Below, piece after piece: positions 15,136-24,102 of a DNA stretch of 34,828 nt. A model generated the notes under the pieces. The model worked only from the letters and a program-made list of their open reading frames with translations, had not been told where the DNA came from and did not search any database. A program made the position numbers and the translations under genes. Origin of the DNA: MED-G20 sp038108155 (GTDB lineage Bacteria; Bacteroidota; Bacteroidia; Flavobacteriales_D; Parvicellaceae); assembly GCA_038108155.1 (NCBI GenBank), contig JAYNHP010000019.1:1-34828 (forward strand), in the 5' to 3' direction. The stretch's first letter is position 1. Each line of letters starts with the position of its first letter.

Positions 15136-16810
15136 GATATTTCGAATACGTTTTTTGTTTATTGTTTCTTGTATTATTTCCTGTTCTCAGAATAGTAATT
15201 CCTCACATAATGTTGATTCAAAAGCAATGGTTGTTTCCGCACATCCATTGGCAAGTGAAGTAGGTATTAATATTTTAAAGAAAGGTGGTAACGCTGCAGA
15301 TGCAACAATTGCTGTCCAATTTGCATTGGCAGTAGTTTACCCTTCAGCAGGGAATATTGGTGGGGGTGGTTTCTTTGTATACAGAACAAACAATGGTAGT
15401 TGTTCAACTTTAGACTTTAGAGAGAAAGCACCTTTGACGTCAACAAGAGATATGTATCTTGACTCTAACAATAAAGTGGTAAAAGATTTAAGTCTTTACA
15501 GTCACCTTGCAGTAGGCGTTCCAGGCACTGTGGATGGGATGGTAAATATTCATGAAAAGCATGGTCAATTACCATGGGAAGAATTAGTTCAGCCAGCTAT
15601 CGATTTGGCAACCAATGGATTTGAATTGACACGATTAGAGGCTAATAAATTAAATCGATTTAATAAAACTAAAGGTGCCATAAATAAGAATTCAGAATAT
15701 TATAAAGAAAATTATTCCGAAGGTGATTCCATTTTTCTTCCCCATTTGTCTAAGACACTAGTTCTTATTAGAGACTATAAAAGAGCTGGTTTTTATAGTG
15801 GAGAAACTGCTAGACTGTTGGTGAAGGAAATGAGTCTGAATGGCGGTAAGATTACTCAAAAAGATTTAGATTCTTATCAAAGTATTTGGAGAGATCCTAT
15901 AATAAGTTTTTACAAGGGTCATAAGATTATAAGTATGTCACCTCCGTCTAGTGGAGGGATTCTTTTGACACAAATGTTAAAAATGGCTGAGCATTTTCCA
16001 TTGCGAGATTTTGGGTTCCATTCTTTAAAATCTGTTCATGTAATGTCAGAAATTGAAAAACTTTCTTTTGCAGATAGAGCAAAACATCTTGGTGATCCAG
16101 ATTTTTATAAAGTTCCAGAAAAATTTTTAATCGACTCTTTATATCTTTTAGAAAGGATTAGTAAAATAAATATGGATTCTTCACTTCTAAGTAGTAATAT
16201 TTATGCAGGTGAATTTAATTTAAAGGAAAGTGAAGAAACAACTCATTTTTCAATTGTAGATAAATATGGTAATGCTTCTTCGCTCACTACAACTTTAAAC
16301 GGTTCTTTTGGAAGTGGAATAATTGTTGATAGTGCAGGTTTTTTACTAAATAATGAAATGGACGATTTCAGTATTCAACCAGGTTATCCAAACATGTATG
16401 GGTTGGTTGGAGGAGAAGCCAATTCTGTGGAATCAAGTAAAAGAATGCTAAGCTCTATGACACCAACTATATTAGAAAAAGATGGAAATCTTTTTATGGT
16501 TTTAGGAACACCAGGAGGATCTACAATTATAACTGCTGTTTTTCAAACTATAATTAATGTCATAGACTTTGATATGAGCATTGAACAAGCAGTAAATGTT
16601 CCGAGATTTCACCACCAGTGGTATCCTGACGAAATTAAATTAGAGAAGGATATTGCCAAAGATTCTAACTTAATTTTTCAGTTAAAAGCAATGAATCATC
16701 AACTTAATTTTGTTTCCTCTATGAATAGAGTCGATGCTATTTTAGTTGATAAAAACAAGTATTTTGGAGGAGCTGATAATAGGGGAGATGACCATGTTTC
16801 TTTTTTTTAA
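15128..16810 (+). CDS. ggt: Gamma-glutamyltransferase, lipoprotein form
   Basis: Ntn-hydrolase that cleaves the gamma-glutamyl bond of glutathione and related peptides, after self-cleavage into large and small subunits. The processing and catalytic Thr is at residue 371 in EETTHFSIVDKYGNASSLTT, followed by the conserved NNEMDDF and GTPGGSTIITAV elements. 560 residues is the full family length. The start is TTG at 15128, which supplies a lipoprotein signal peptide with lipobox IISC (Cys19). The next in-frame Met (residue 34) would remove it. It overlaps the FG-GAP gene by 8 bases, so expression is probably coupled. Predicted to be anchored in the outer membrane or periplasm, where it would release amino acids from gamma-glutamyl compounds. 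Confidence 0.92.
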   Translation: MIKIFRIRFLFIVSCIISCSQNSNSSHNVDSKAMVVSAHPLASEVGINILKKGGNAADATIAVQFALAVVYPSAGNIGGGGFFVYRTNNGSCSTLDFREKAPLTSTRDMYLDSNNKVVKDLSLYSHLAVGVPGTVDGMVNIHEKHGQLPWEELVQPAIDLATNGFELTRLEANKLNRFNKTKGAINKNSEYYKENYSEGDSIFLPHLSKTLVLIRDYKRAGFYSGETARLLVKEMSLNGGKITQKDLDSYQSIWRDPIISFYKGHKIISMSPPSSGGILLTQMLKMAEHFPLRDFGFHSLKSVHVMSEIEKLSFADRAKHLGDPDFYKVPEKFLIDSLYLLERISKINMDSSLLSSNIYAGEFNLKESEETTHFSIVDKYGNASSLTTTLNGSFGSGIIVDSAGFLLNNEMDDFSIQPGYPNMYGLVGGEANSVESSKRMLSSMTPTILEKDGNLFMVLGTPGGSTIITAVFQTIINVIDFDMSIEQAVNVPRFHHQWYPDEIKLEKDIAKDSNLIFQLKAMNHQLNFVSSMNRVDAILVDKNKYFGGADNRGDDHVSFF

Positions 16811-16872
16811 AAACTTTCTGTAAACAATTAATATCTAAATAATTTTTTTATACATATTTGCCTCCAAAAAAA

Positions 16873-18321
16873 ATGAATATTTTTATTGTAGGTTCTGGAA
16901 TAGGAGGTATGGCCTGCGCAGCTGTCCTGGCAAGTAAAGGCATAAAAGTTAAAATTTTAGAACAAAATAGTAATGTTGGAGGCAAAGCTGGAAATATTTA
17001 TAAAAATGGATTTCATTTCGATACCGGCCCAAGTTTATTGACTTATCCCAACTGGTTTGACGATTTATTTATTTTATGCGGTAAAAACCCTAGAGATTAT
17101 TACAGCTACATTAAATTAGACAATGTAACTAGATATTTTTTTGATAATGGGAAATTTGTAGATGTATTAGGGGATTTAGAGGATACAGCTGAGAATTTTG
17201 AAAAAGAGCTTGGTGTTGAAAAACAAATGTTTTTAAAATATTTTAAAAGGTGGGAAAATATTTATAAAATATCAGAAGAAGTTTTTTTAAAAGGAGATTT
17301 AAAAATAGACTTAAAGTTCATCAAAAATGCAGTAAAATGGATATCCACTTCTGGATTCTCAAATATCTTTAAATCTATGGCTAGCTATAATGAGAGGCTA
17401 CAAAACCCTGAATTAGAAAAAATAATGAATAGGTTTGCTACCTATACAGGATCTTCACCCTATAAAACTCCAGCTTTTATGAATCAGCTAGCTGTGGTTG
17501 AGATGGTTTTGGGGGGATTCTATCCAAAAGGTGGGATTTTTAATATTCCAAAAGCTTTAGAAAGTCTGTGTTTAGATTTAGGAGTAGAATTTGAATTTAA
17601 TTGTAAAATTGAAAAAATAAATGTTCTTAAAAGTAAGATAGAAATATTTTCCAACAGAAAAAGATTCTCTACTAAAAAGCTAATTTCGAATATAGATTAT
17701 TACACCACCCAGCACTTATTAGGAATTGAGTCTAGAAAATCAAGAACTGTATTGTCCACTTCTGCAATTGTATTTTACTGGGGAATTAGATCTGAATTCA
17801 AGCAACTTAAATTACATAATATTATTTTTTCAGATGATTATAAAAAAGAATTTTCCGATATATTTAAGGACTTAATAATACCCAAAGATCCTACGATTTA
17901 TATAAATATTTCATCTAAAATTGACTCTAAACATGCACCAAAAGGCTCCGAGAATTGGTTTGTGATGATAAATGTTCCATCTCAAAAAAATCTAATTTCA
18001 GATAATCAAATTAAATTGATAAAAGATTTAATTATCAAAAATGTTTATAATAAATTTAAAGTAAATATTAAAAATTTAATAGAGTTTGAACAAATCCTTA
18101 CACCTAACAAACTATTTAAGAAAACAGGATCTTATTTAGGTTCTTTATATGGCAATCACCAAAATTCTATTTATTCAATTATGAAAAGAAAGCAAAATCA
18201 AGATCAAAAAATAAAAGATTTGTACTATGTTGGAGGTACAGTTCATCCTGGTGGTGGAATGCCTCTCGCATTAAGATCTGGGGTGAATACTGCAAATAAA
18301 ATTTTAAATGAAATTGCCTAA
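16873..18321 (+). CDS. crtD: CrtI-family carotenoid desaturase, probably CrtD (1-hydroxycarotenoid 3,4-desaturase)
   Basis: FAD-dependent carotenoid desaturase. A Rossmann motif, GSGIGGMACAAVLASKG, is at the N-terminus, followed by the acidic ribose-binding ILEQ and VGGKAG. The FAD-binding C-terminal signature YYVGGTVHPGGGMPLAL is at about 450-466. The ATG at 16873 gives MNIFIVGSG and 482 residues; an in-frame TTG at 16858 would only add MPPKK and is not preferred. The stop overlaps the cruF start by 14 bases. The CrtI family includes phytoene desaturase and CrtD; the adjacent hydratase makes CrtD (myxol/saproxanthin-type pathway, lycopene or gamma-carotene end modification) the better call. 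A phytoene desaturase cannot be excluded from sequence alone. Confidence 0.85.
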   Translation: MNIFIVGSGIGGMACAAVLASKGIKVKILEQNSNVGGKAGNIYKNGFHFDTGPSLLTYPNWFDDLFILCGKNPRDYYSYIKLDNVTRYFFDNGKFVDVLGDLEDTAENFEKELGVEKQMFLKYFKRWENIYKISEEVFLKGDLKIDLKFIKNAVKWISTSGFSNIFKSMASYNERLQNPELEKIMNRFATYTGSSPYKTPAFMNQLAVVEMVLGGFYPKGGIFNIPKALESLCLDLGVEFEFNCKIEKINVLKSKIEIFSNRKRFSTKKLISNIDYYTTQHLLGIESRKSRTVLSTSAIVFYWGIRSEFKQLKLHNIIFSDDYKKEFSDIFKDLIIPKDPTIYINISSKIDSKHAPKGSENWFVMINVPSQKNLISDNQIKLIKDLIIKNVYNKFKVNIKNLIEFEQILTPNKLFKKTGSYLGSLYGNHQNSIYSIMKRKQNQDQKIKDLYYVGGTVHPGGGMPLALRSGVNTANKILNEIA

Positions 18322-18931
18322 ATCCTATAGTTTTGATATTATTTTTATTGCAATTATACATATTGCTGGAATTACCGGAATTCGTTTATTTCCAGAGCTA
18401 TTTCTAAAAACTTCTTTTATTTCTATTGTTATACCATTATCGTTATTCCTTTACAGGGTAAAGCCAAACAAAAAAGACTCTATTTTAATGTTTTTGGTTT
18501 ATATAATTGCTTTTTTCTCTGAATGGATAGGTGTTTGTTTTGGTTGGTTATTTGGCGATTATACTTATGGTGATTCCTTAGGATTTAAATTGGACGGTGT
18601 ACCAATAATTATGGGAGCAAATTGGCTTTTACTATGTTTAGTTTCAAGAAATTTAGTTGGTAAATTATTTTCAAATAACTTTCTTATTATTATGACATCT
18701 TCTTTATTAATGGTTTTTATAGATGTTGTAATGGAGCCATTGGCTAATCAACTAGATTTTTGGTCTTGGAAAAATGATATAATTCCATTTTCAAATTATG
18801 TTGACTGGTTTTTAGTAGCAATTTTGAATCAAACTATATTTACATATTTAGATTATAAATCTAATATGTTTTCTTGGTCCTTAGGATATATTACTATCCT
18901 CATTTTATTTTTCTTTTCGTTTTACATTTAA
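18308..18931 (+). CDS. cruF: CruF-type carotenoid hydratase (DUF422 membrane protein)
   Basis: Integral membrane carotenoid 1',2'-hydratase that adds water to the acyclic psi end of a carotenoid. 207 residues with about six to seven hydrophobic helices. Family landmarks are FGDYTYGDSLGFKLDGVPII, NWLLLCLVSRN and VVMEPLANQLDFWSW. It starts with ATG inside the crtD stop region (14-base overlap) and ends TAATG with the following ATG, one base shared. Position after CrtD suggests sequential hydration and 3',4'-desaturation, as in monocyclic carotenoids of marine flavobacteria. Confidence 0.85.
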   Translation: MKLPKSYSFDIIFIAIIHIAGITGIRLFPELFLKTSFISIVIPLSLFLYRVKPNKKDSILMFLVYIIAFFSEWIGVCFGWLFGDYTYGDSLGFKLDGVPIIMGANWLLLCLVSRNLVGKLFSNNFLIIMTSSLLMVFIDVVMEPLANQLDFWSWKNDIIPFSNYVDWFLVAILNQTIFTYLDYKSNMFSWSLGYITILILFFFSFYI

Positions 18932-20046
18932 TGAATTATAGTTATTGGGAAAATAAGGAATGGTTTAATGGCAATGACTTTACTATAGTTGGGAGTGGAA
19001 TAGTAGGTTTAACATGTGCTATATCTTTACGAGAGAAATATCCATATTCTAAAATAATCATACTAGAGAAAGGAGTTCTTCCTCAAGGTGCTAGTACTAA
19101 AAATGCAGGATTTGCATGCTTTGGAAGTGTTTCAGAGCTACTTAGTGATTTGAAAACACATACTACACAAGAAGTTGTTGAGTTGGTTTCTAGTCGCTGG
19201 CAGGGATTAAAAACATTAAGAAAAATTGTTGGCGATAAAAACTTAGATTACCAGCATAACTTTGGATATGAACTTTTTCTTGATAATAATTCTTTTGGAG
19301 AATCTGTAAATAAGATTTCTGATATCAATGAGTTATTAATTCCTTTATTTGGAGAGAATGTTTTCAATGTAGAAGACAATAAGTTTAGTTTTAAAAATTG
19401 TACCCCTAAGTACATAAAGAATAGTTTTGAAGGGCAAATTGATACTGGAAAAATGATGTCCCATCTACTTAAAATTTGTCTCCAAAGTGGAGTCAAAATT
19501 CTAAATAGCACTACTGTTAATAGTTATTCTGAAAATAATTCCAATGTTAAAGTCCACACTAATAATGGCGATTTTTCTACTTCCAAATTATTATTTGCAA
19601 CCAATGGATTTTCAAAAAAACTAATGGATGAAAATATAGTCCCAGCTAGGGCACAAGTGTTGGTAACAAAACCTATTGATAATTTAAAAGTAAAAGGAAC
19701 TTTTCATTTGGAGCAAGGATATTATTATTTTAGGAATATTGACCAAAGAATTTTAATTGGAGGTGGAAGAAATTTAGATTTTAAATCTGAGTCTACCATG
19801 GAGTTTGGTCAGACTAGTATAGTACAGTCAAAACTTGAGGATTTATTAAAAAATACTATTATTCCAAATATAAATTTTGAAATAGATTATTCATGGAGTG
19901 GAATTATGGGGATTGGAAATAAAAAGAAACCAATTTTGAAACAATTATCTAACAATGTCTCTTGTGGAGTTAGACTTGGAGGTATGGGCGTTGCTATAGG
20001 GGCTTCTGTAGGTAGGGATTTAGCAGATTTAATAATTAAAAGCTAG
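18931..20046 (+). CDS. DAO-family FAD-dependent oxidoreductase
   Basis: Flavoprotein of the D-amino acid/glycine oxidase family, 371 residues from the ATG at 18931. N-terminal FAD motif DFTIVGSGIVGLTCAISL, then a STKNAGFACFGSVSELL segment typical of glycine oxidase/PuuB-like enzymes, and a C-terminal GIMGIGNKKKPIL...GVRLGGMGVAIG cap. The frame extends upstream to a TTG at 18874 within cruF, but the ATG overlapping the cruF stop (TAATG) is preferred because the extra residues are an out-of-frame copy of cruF sequence. Substrate unknown: amine or amino acid oxidation is likely from family. Operon membership with crtD and cruF is an observation, and a carotenoid role is speculative. Confidence 0.85.
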   Translation: MNYSYWENKEWFNGNDFTIVGSGIVGLTCAISLREKYPYSKIIILEKGVLPQGASTKNAGFACFGSVSELLSDLKTHTTQEVVELVSSRWQGLKTLRKIVGDKNLDYQHNFGYELFLDNNSFGESVNKISDINELLIPLFGENVFNVEDNKFSFKNCTPKYIKNSFEGQIDTGKMMSHLLKICLQSGVKILNSTTVNSYSENNSNVKVHTNNGDFSTSKLLFATNGFSKKLMDENIVPARAQVLVTKPIDNLKVKGTFHLEQGYYYFRNIDQRILIGGGRNLDFKSESTMEFGQTSIVQSKLEDLLKNTIIPNINFEIDYSWSGIMGIGNKKKPILKQLSNNVSCGVRLGGMGVAIGASVGRDLADLIIKS

Positions 20047-21392
20047 TTGCTATTTGCCACTTTATAGCTTAATATTCGGTCACATAAGTTTAAAGGATCT
20101 TTATAATACATTTTCAAGATATATTCATTGTTACTTTCAAAATGAGCTCCTTCAATCTTTCTTGTGCTTATTCCATCTCTATTTTTTACTACATATATAT
20201 AATTGTAGTAACCTTGTTTTAACAAACTTTTGTTTTGGTAGTAATTATTTATGGTGTCATAAGTCATTAAAAAATCATTATCTATGGTCCAATTAGTAAG
20301 TTGTCCAAAAAGGTAAACACTATCGTTACCAATTTGCTTCATAGGTAATCTGAAATTAACCATTCCGTATTCTGCTTGTGAATTAGCATCGTCATAATCA
20401 TAGGTTCTAATAAAAAATCTACCGTTCATGTCTTTATATTGAAGATATTGTTTGTAAGATCTTCTCACATCTTTTTTGAGGTTTATATTGAAAATTGTAT
20501 CCTTAAAAATCATATTCTCAATTCTTTGACTGCCATTTCTAAAGGAACTCATATCGAAAAATCTAAATTCGTTTCCACCATTAAAAAATTGATCTTCAGA
20601 GGGGAGGAATACTAATTTGTTTTCTTTTATAAAATTTGGTCCAGATAACCAGTACTGGTCAAATTCTTGATGATTTTGCTGAATATTAATAGATATATTT
20701 TCATAAGGATCTACAATATCACTAGAATTGTAAGTGCATTCTAACTCAAATGCTTGTAGATATTTACTTTGTTCAACATCTCTAGATTTATCTACAAGAA
20801 AATTAATATTAGAGATTTGTTCACTAACATAGAATTTTAATGTTGCCAAAGGATTTTCTGCTTCTCCTTCTATAAATATTTTTATTATATAATTTCCTGA
20901 AATTAAAAAATCTGTATTGTCATTTGGAAGTGTAAAATTGTAATTTACATATTGTTGAACTGGTCCATAAGATATCTCTTGATTCTCTATGTAGTCTATG
21001 TCAAAGCCATCAATGGCATCCATTGTCAACATATCACTTTTATTCCAATCTTTATTGCAATGTATTATTTCATATTGAACTGATTCTCCATGATTTCTTA
21101 ATAAGTCGAAATTTATAATTATTGGAACTTTAGAATTCATATTATATAAAGGTTCACCCAGAATTAATGATTTTGTACTAAAGGTTAGACTTTTAAAATC
21201 TTTTGAATATATTTTTTGTTCAAATGGTAATTCTTTCCTTTTTAGAAGCTTAGTATTTTCTTTGTTTTGGTCGTAAACGTAGTAATCCTCAACTACTTGT
21301 AGTTTTTGTTTTATCGTGCAATTATTAACTAAAAAAACTATCGCAAATAATATTAATTCTAGTCTCAAACCATTGTTACTATTTATAATCAT
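20043..21392 (-). CDS. T9SS plug protein (DUF5103)
   Basis: Matches DUF5103, now known as the plug protein that closes the unoccupied SprA translocon of the type IX secretion system on the periplasmic side. Characteristic segments include LRNHGESVQYEIIHCNKDW, DAIDGFDIDYIENQE, VQYVNYNFTLPN in related spelling and DFLISGNYIIKIF. 449 residues. The N-terminus is hydrophobic and ends in LVNNC (Cys25), a possible but weak lipobox. ATG start at 21392. Its stop codon and that of the flavoprotein gene are the same CTAG tetranucleotide read in both directions. It is divergent from nqrA and shares the palindromic promoter region. It supports the view that the sorting-domain proteins in this window are genuine T9SS cargo. 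Confidence 0.85.
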   Translation of the reverse strand: MIINSNNGLRLELILFAIVFLVNNCTIKQKLQVVEDYYVYDQNKENTKLLKRKELPFEQKIYSKDFKSLTFSTKSLILGEPLYNMNSKVPIIINFDLLRNHGESVQYEIIHCNKDWNKSDMLTMDAIDGFDIDYIENQEISYGPVQQYVNYNFTLPNDNTDFLISGNYIIKIFIEGEAENPLATLKFYVSEQISNINFLVDKSRDVEQSKYLQAFELECTYNSSDIVDPYENISINIQQNHQEFDQYWLSGPNFIKENKLVFLPSEDQFFNGGNEFRFFDMSSFRNGSQRIENMIFKDTIFNINLKKDVRRSYKQYLQYKDMNGRFFIRTYDYDDANSQAEYGMVNFRLPMKQIGNDSVYLFGQLTNWTIDNDFLMTYDTINNYYQNKSLLKQGYYNYIYVVKNRDGISTRKIEGAHFESNNEYILKMYYKDPLNLCDRILSYKVANSN

Positions 21393-21433
21393 TCTAAATT
21401 AGATTTTGTTTAGTAATATTACTCTCCTCTAAA

Positions 21434-21480
21434 TTGTAAAACAACACAAATTTATAAATTTGTCATCTATTAAAATTCAA
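21434..21480. promoter_or_regulatory. Back-to-back divergent promoters for nqrA and the T9SS plug gene
   Basis: CAAATTTATAAATTTG (21447-21462) is a perfect 16-base palindrome made of two abutting -7 elements. TAAATTTG on the plus strand (21455-21462) has TTG at 21434-21436, 18 bases upstream, a canonical spacing. TAAATTTG on the minus strand (21454-21447) has TTG at 21480-21478, 23 bases upstream, at the long end. Plus transcription would start near 21469, 24 bases before the nqrA ATG. Confidence 0.6.
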
Positions 21481-21492
21481 TTTTCATCATTT

Positions 21493-22845
21493 ATGAAAAT
21501 AACTGTTAAAAAAGGCCTTGACATCAAAATGAAAGGCGTACCTAATAAAATTATTGCAGAGGGCAATTTGTCAAAGTCTTTTGCTTTAAAACCCACCGAT
21601 TTTCCCAATTTAACTCCGAAATTACTTGTTAAAGAGGGAGACGCTGTAAAATGCGGTAGCCCAATTTTTTGTGACAAATACAACGATGTTGTAGTATTTG
21701 TATCTCCAGCAAGTGGAGTTGTAGATAAAATTATCAGAGGAGAAAAAAGAAGAATATTGGCTGTTACAATTAGTTCTGACGGAAAATTCACCCAGTTGAA
21801 TACTAAGGCAAAAGATTTTTCAAAATTAGATAGAGCAGAATTAAAGACGGATTTATTAAAATCTGGTCTGTGGCCGTTTTTGAGAATGAGACCTATTGAT
21901 ATAATTGCGCGACCAGAAGACACTCCAAAGTCCATCTTTATTTCTTCTTTTGATACCAATCCTCTTTCTCCCGACTATGATTTTATTATGCACAACAAGT
22001 CTGCAGAATTTAATGCAGGATTAGAACTTTTAAATATGTTAACAGATGGATCTGTTCATCTCCAAATAAGAAAAAATTCTGATGAGGTTTTTTTTAATGC
22101 TAAGAACGTCAAAACACACCTTGTTAAAGGCCCACATCCATCGGGAAATGTAGGTGTCCAAATGCATGAGATAGATCCGATTAATAAAGGTGAGGTGGTT
22201 TGGTATATTAATCCTCAAGATGTAATGATTCTTGGTCGATATTCTTTAACAGGAGCGTATGATGCTAATAAAGTAATTAGTATTGGAGGAGAAAATGTTA
22301 AGTCTCCAAAATATGTTAAGACAATTTCTGGTAGTTCTATTGAGTCAATTTTAGAAGGTGCTCAAATTAAAGAGAATAGTAGATTAATTTCTGGTAATCC
22401 ACTTACTGGTCTAAAGGTAGAAGAAGACAATTATTTAGGTTTCTACCACCATCAGTTAACTGTTCTTCCCGAAGGTGATGAATATAAGTTTTTTCTAAGT
22501 GAGGGTTGGTTAAGTCTAGGTTTTAATAGATTTTCTGCTTCTAAATCCTATCCAACTTGGCTTATGCCTAAATCTAAAACTTACCAGTTTGATACCAATC
22601 TAAACGGAGAAGAAAGATCTTTTGTAGTTTCTGGACAGTATGAAAAAGTTTTTCCATTTGATATTTATCCTGTTCAATTAATTAAGTCAATTATTACTAA
22701 TGATATTGAAAAAATGGAAAATCTAGGAATTTATGAAGTTTCACCTGAAGATTTTGCGCTATGTGAATTTGTTTGCACTTCCAAAATAAATGTTCAGGAA
22801 ATTGTAAGAAATGGATTAGATCTTGTTTATAAAGAATGTATGTAA
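21493..22845 (+). CDS. nqrA: Na+-translocating NADH:quinone reductase subunit A
   Basis: Peripheral subunit of the Na+-pumping respiratory NADH dehydrogenase, located on the cytoplasmic side. The ATG at 21493 gives KITVKKGLDIKMKGVP and 450 residues, the normal length. An upstream in-frame TTG at 21460 falls inside the promoter -7 box and is rejected. Typical segments: LVKEGDAVKCGSPIF (biotinyl-lipoyl-like fold), LRMRPIDIIA, GPHPSGNVGVQMHEIDPI and ALCEFVCTSK near the end. First gene of nqrABCDEF-apbE; 17 bases to nqrB. Confidence 0.96.
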   Translation: MKITVKKGLDIKMKGVPNKIIAEGNLSKSFALKPTDFPNLTPKLLVKEGDAVKCGSPIFCDKYNDVVVFVSPASGVVDKIIRGEKRRILAVTISSDGKFTQLNTKAKDFSKLDRAELKTDLLKSGLWPFLRMRPIDIIARPEDTPKSIFISSFDTNPLSPDYDFIMHNKSAEFNAGLELLNMLTDGSVHLQIRKNSDEVFFNAKNVKTHLVKGPHPSGNVGVQMHEIDPINKGEVVWYINPQDVMILGRYSLTGAYDANKVISIGGENVKSPKYVKTISGSSIESILEGAQIKENSRLISGNPLTGLKVEEDNYLGFYHHQLTVLPEGDEYKFFLSEGWLSLGFNRFSASKSYPTWLMPKSKTYQFDTNLNGEERSFVVSGQYEKVFPFDIYPVQLIKSIITNDIEKMENLGIYEVSPEDFALCEFVCTSKINVQEIVRNGLDLVYKECM

Positions 22846-22862
22846 TTTAATTTAAGCTAAAA

Positions 22863-24101
22863 GTGAAATTTTTAAGAAATATATTTGACAACGCACACAA
22901 GACACTTAATTCAAGTGAAAAGACTAAAAAGTTTTTTCCTCTTGTAGATGCTTTTGATACTTTAATGTTTACTCCGAATCATGTAACTAAAAAAGGTTCT
23001 CATGTAAGAGATGCTATCGATTTAAAGAGAACAATGATGTTGGTTATTATTGCTCTAATTCCTTGTTTGCTATTCGGAATTTACAATACTGGATACCAAC
23101 ATTATAGAGTTCTTGGCGAACTAGAAGTTATTTCTTTTTGGGAGATTATTTTTAAAGGTGCACTAGTAGTTCTTCCACTTGTTGTAGTTTCATATGGTGC
23201 TGGCCTTTTTGTGGAATTTATTTTTGCTATTAAAAATGGCCATACGGTTCAAGAAGGATTTTTAGTTTCTGGGATGCTTATTCCTTTATGTATGCCAGCC
23301 GATGTTCCTCTTTGGATGGTTGCAGTTGCCACAATGTTTGCCGTAGTAATTGGGAAAGAAGTATTTGGTGGTACAGGAATGAATATTTTAAATGTAGCTC
23401 TTACTGCTAGAGCATTTTTATTCTTTGCTCATCCAACTAAAATGTCTGGAAATGAAGTTTGGGTTACAGGTTTCTCAGAAATCAAAGGAGAGAAATATGC
23501 CTCTTTAGTAAGTAGTGCTAATCCTGAAGGAGTTGTCGACGGTAGTTCTGGGGCAACAGCTTTAGGAGATTTAGCTTCTTTTATGCAAGATTCTCCAGTT
23601 TTGGAAAATACCCAAGCCTTTCAAGCCAAGTATTCTTTAATGGATTCTTTTTTAGGATTCATCCCTGGTTCTGTTGGAGAAACTTCTGCATTAATGTGTT
23701 TAATTGGTGCAGCTTTATTATTATGGACTGGGATAGCTAGTTGGAGAGTAATAAGTTCATTTTTTGTAGGCGGTTTTGTAATGGCTACTATTCTTAATTT
23801 AATTGGTGGAAACGGATATTTTGAGTTGCCAGCTATTCATCAACTAATGCTTGGAGGATTTATGTTCGGTATGGTTTTTATGGCCACTGATCCCGTTACT
23901 GCTGCCCATACCAATGCTGGTAAATTTATATATGGGTTTTTAGGTGGCTTTCTAGGTATATTAATTAGAATGGTTAACCCAGCTTATCCAGAGGGCATTA
24001 TGTTGGCTATTTTAATTGCCAATGTATTCGCTCCATTAATTGATCACATGGTTATTCAAAATAATATTAATAGAAGATTAAAAAGATTAAAAACAGCATA
24101 A
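22863..24101 (+). CDS. nqrB: Na+-translocating NADH:quinone reductase subunit B
   Basis: Membrane subunit carrying covalent FMN and riboflavin and forming the main Na+ pathway. 412 residues with about ten membrane helices. The flavinylation motif DGSSGATAL places the FMN-linked Thr at residue 232. The start is GTG at 22863, giving the family N-terminus KFLRNIFDNAH; no ATG fits. The stop is followed one base later by the nqrC ATG. Confidence 0.96.
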   Translation: MKFLRNIFDNAHKTLNSSEKTKKFFPLVDAFDTLMFTPNHVTKKGSHVRDAIDLKRTMMLVIIALIPCLLFGIYNTGYQHYRVLGELEVISFWEIIFKGALVVLPLVVVSYGAGLFVEFIFAIKNGHTVQEGFLVSGMLIPLCMPADVPLWMVAVATMFAVVIGKEVFGGTGMNILNVALTARAFLFFAHPTKMSGNEVWVTGFSEIKGEKYASLVSSANPEGVVDGSSGATALGDLASFMQDSPVLENTQAFQAKYSLMDSFLGFIPGSVGETSALMCLIGAALLLWTGIASWRVISSFFVGGFVMATILNLIGGNGYFELPAIHQLMLGGFMFGMVFMATDPVTAAHTNAGKFIYGFLGGFLGILIRMVNPAYPEGIMLAILIANVFAPLIDHMVIQNNINRRLKRLKTA

Positions 24102-24102
24102 T

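Noticed and set aside
16858..16872. TTG start for crtD
   Set aside because: The ATG at 16873 gives the family N-terminus MNIFIVGSG; the TTG adds five residues without support.
18874..18930. Upstream TTG extension of the flavoprotein gene
   Set aside because: It lies wholly inside cruF; the ATG at 18931 overlaps the cruF stop and starts just before the FAD motif.
21460..21492. TTG start for nqrA
   Set aside because: It sits within the -7 promoter box, and the ATG at 21493 gives the normal NqrA length.
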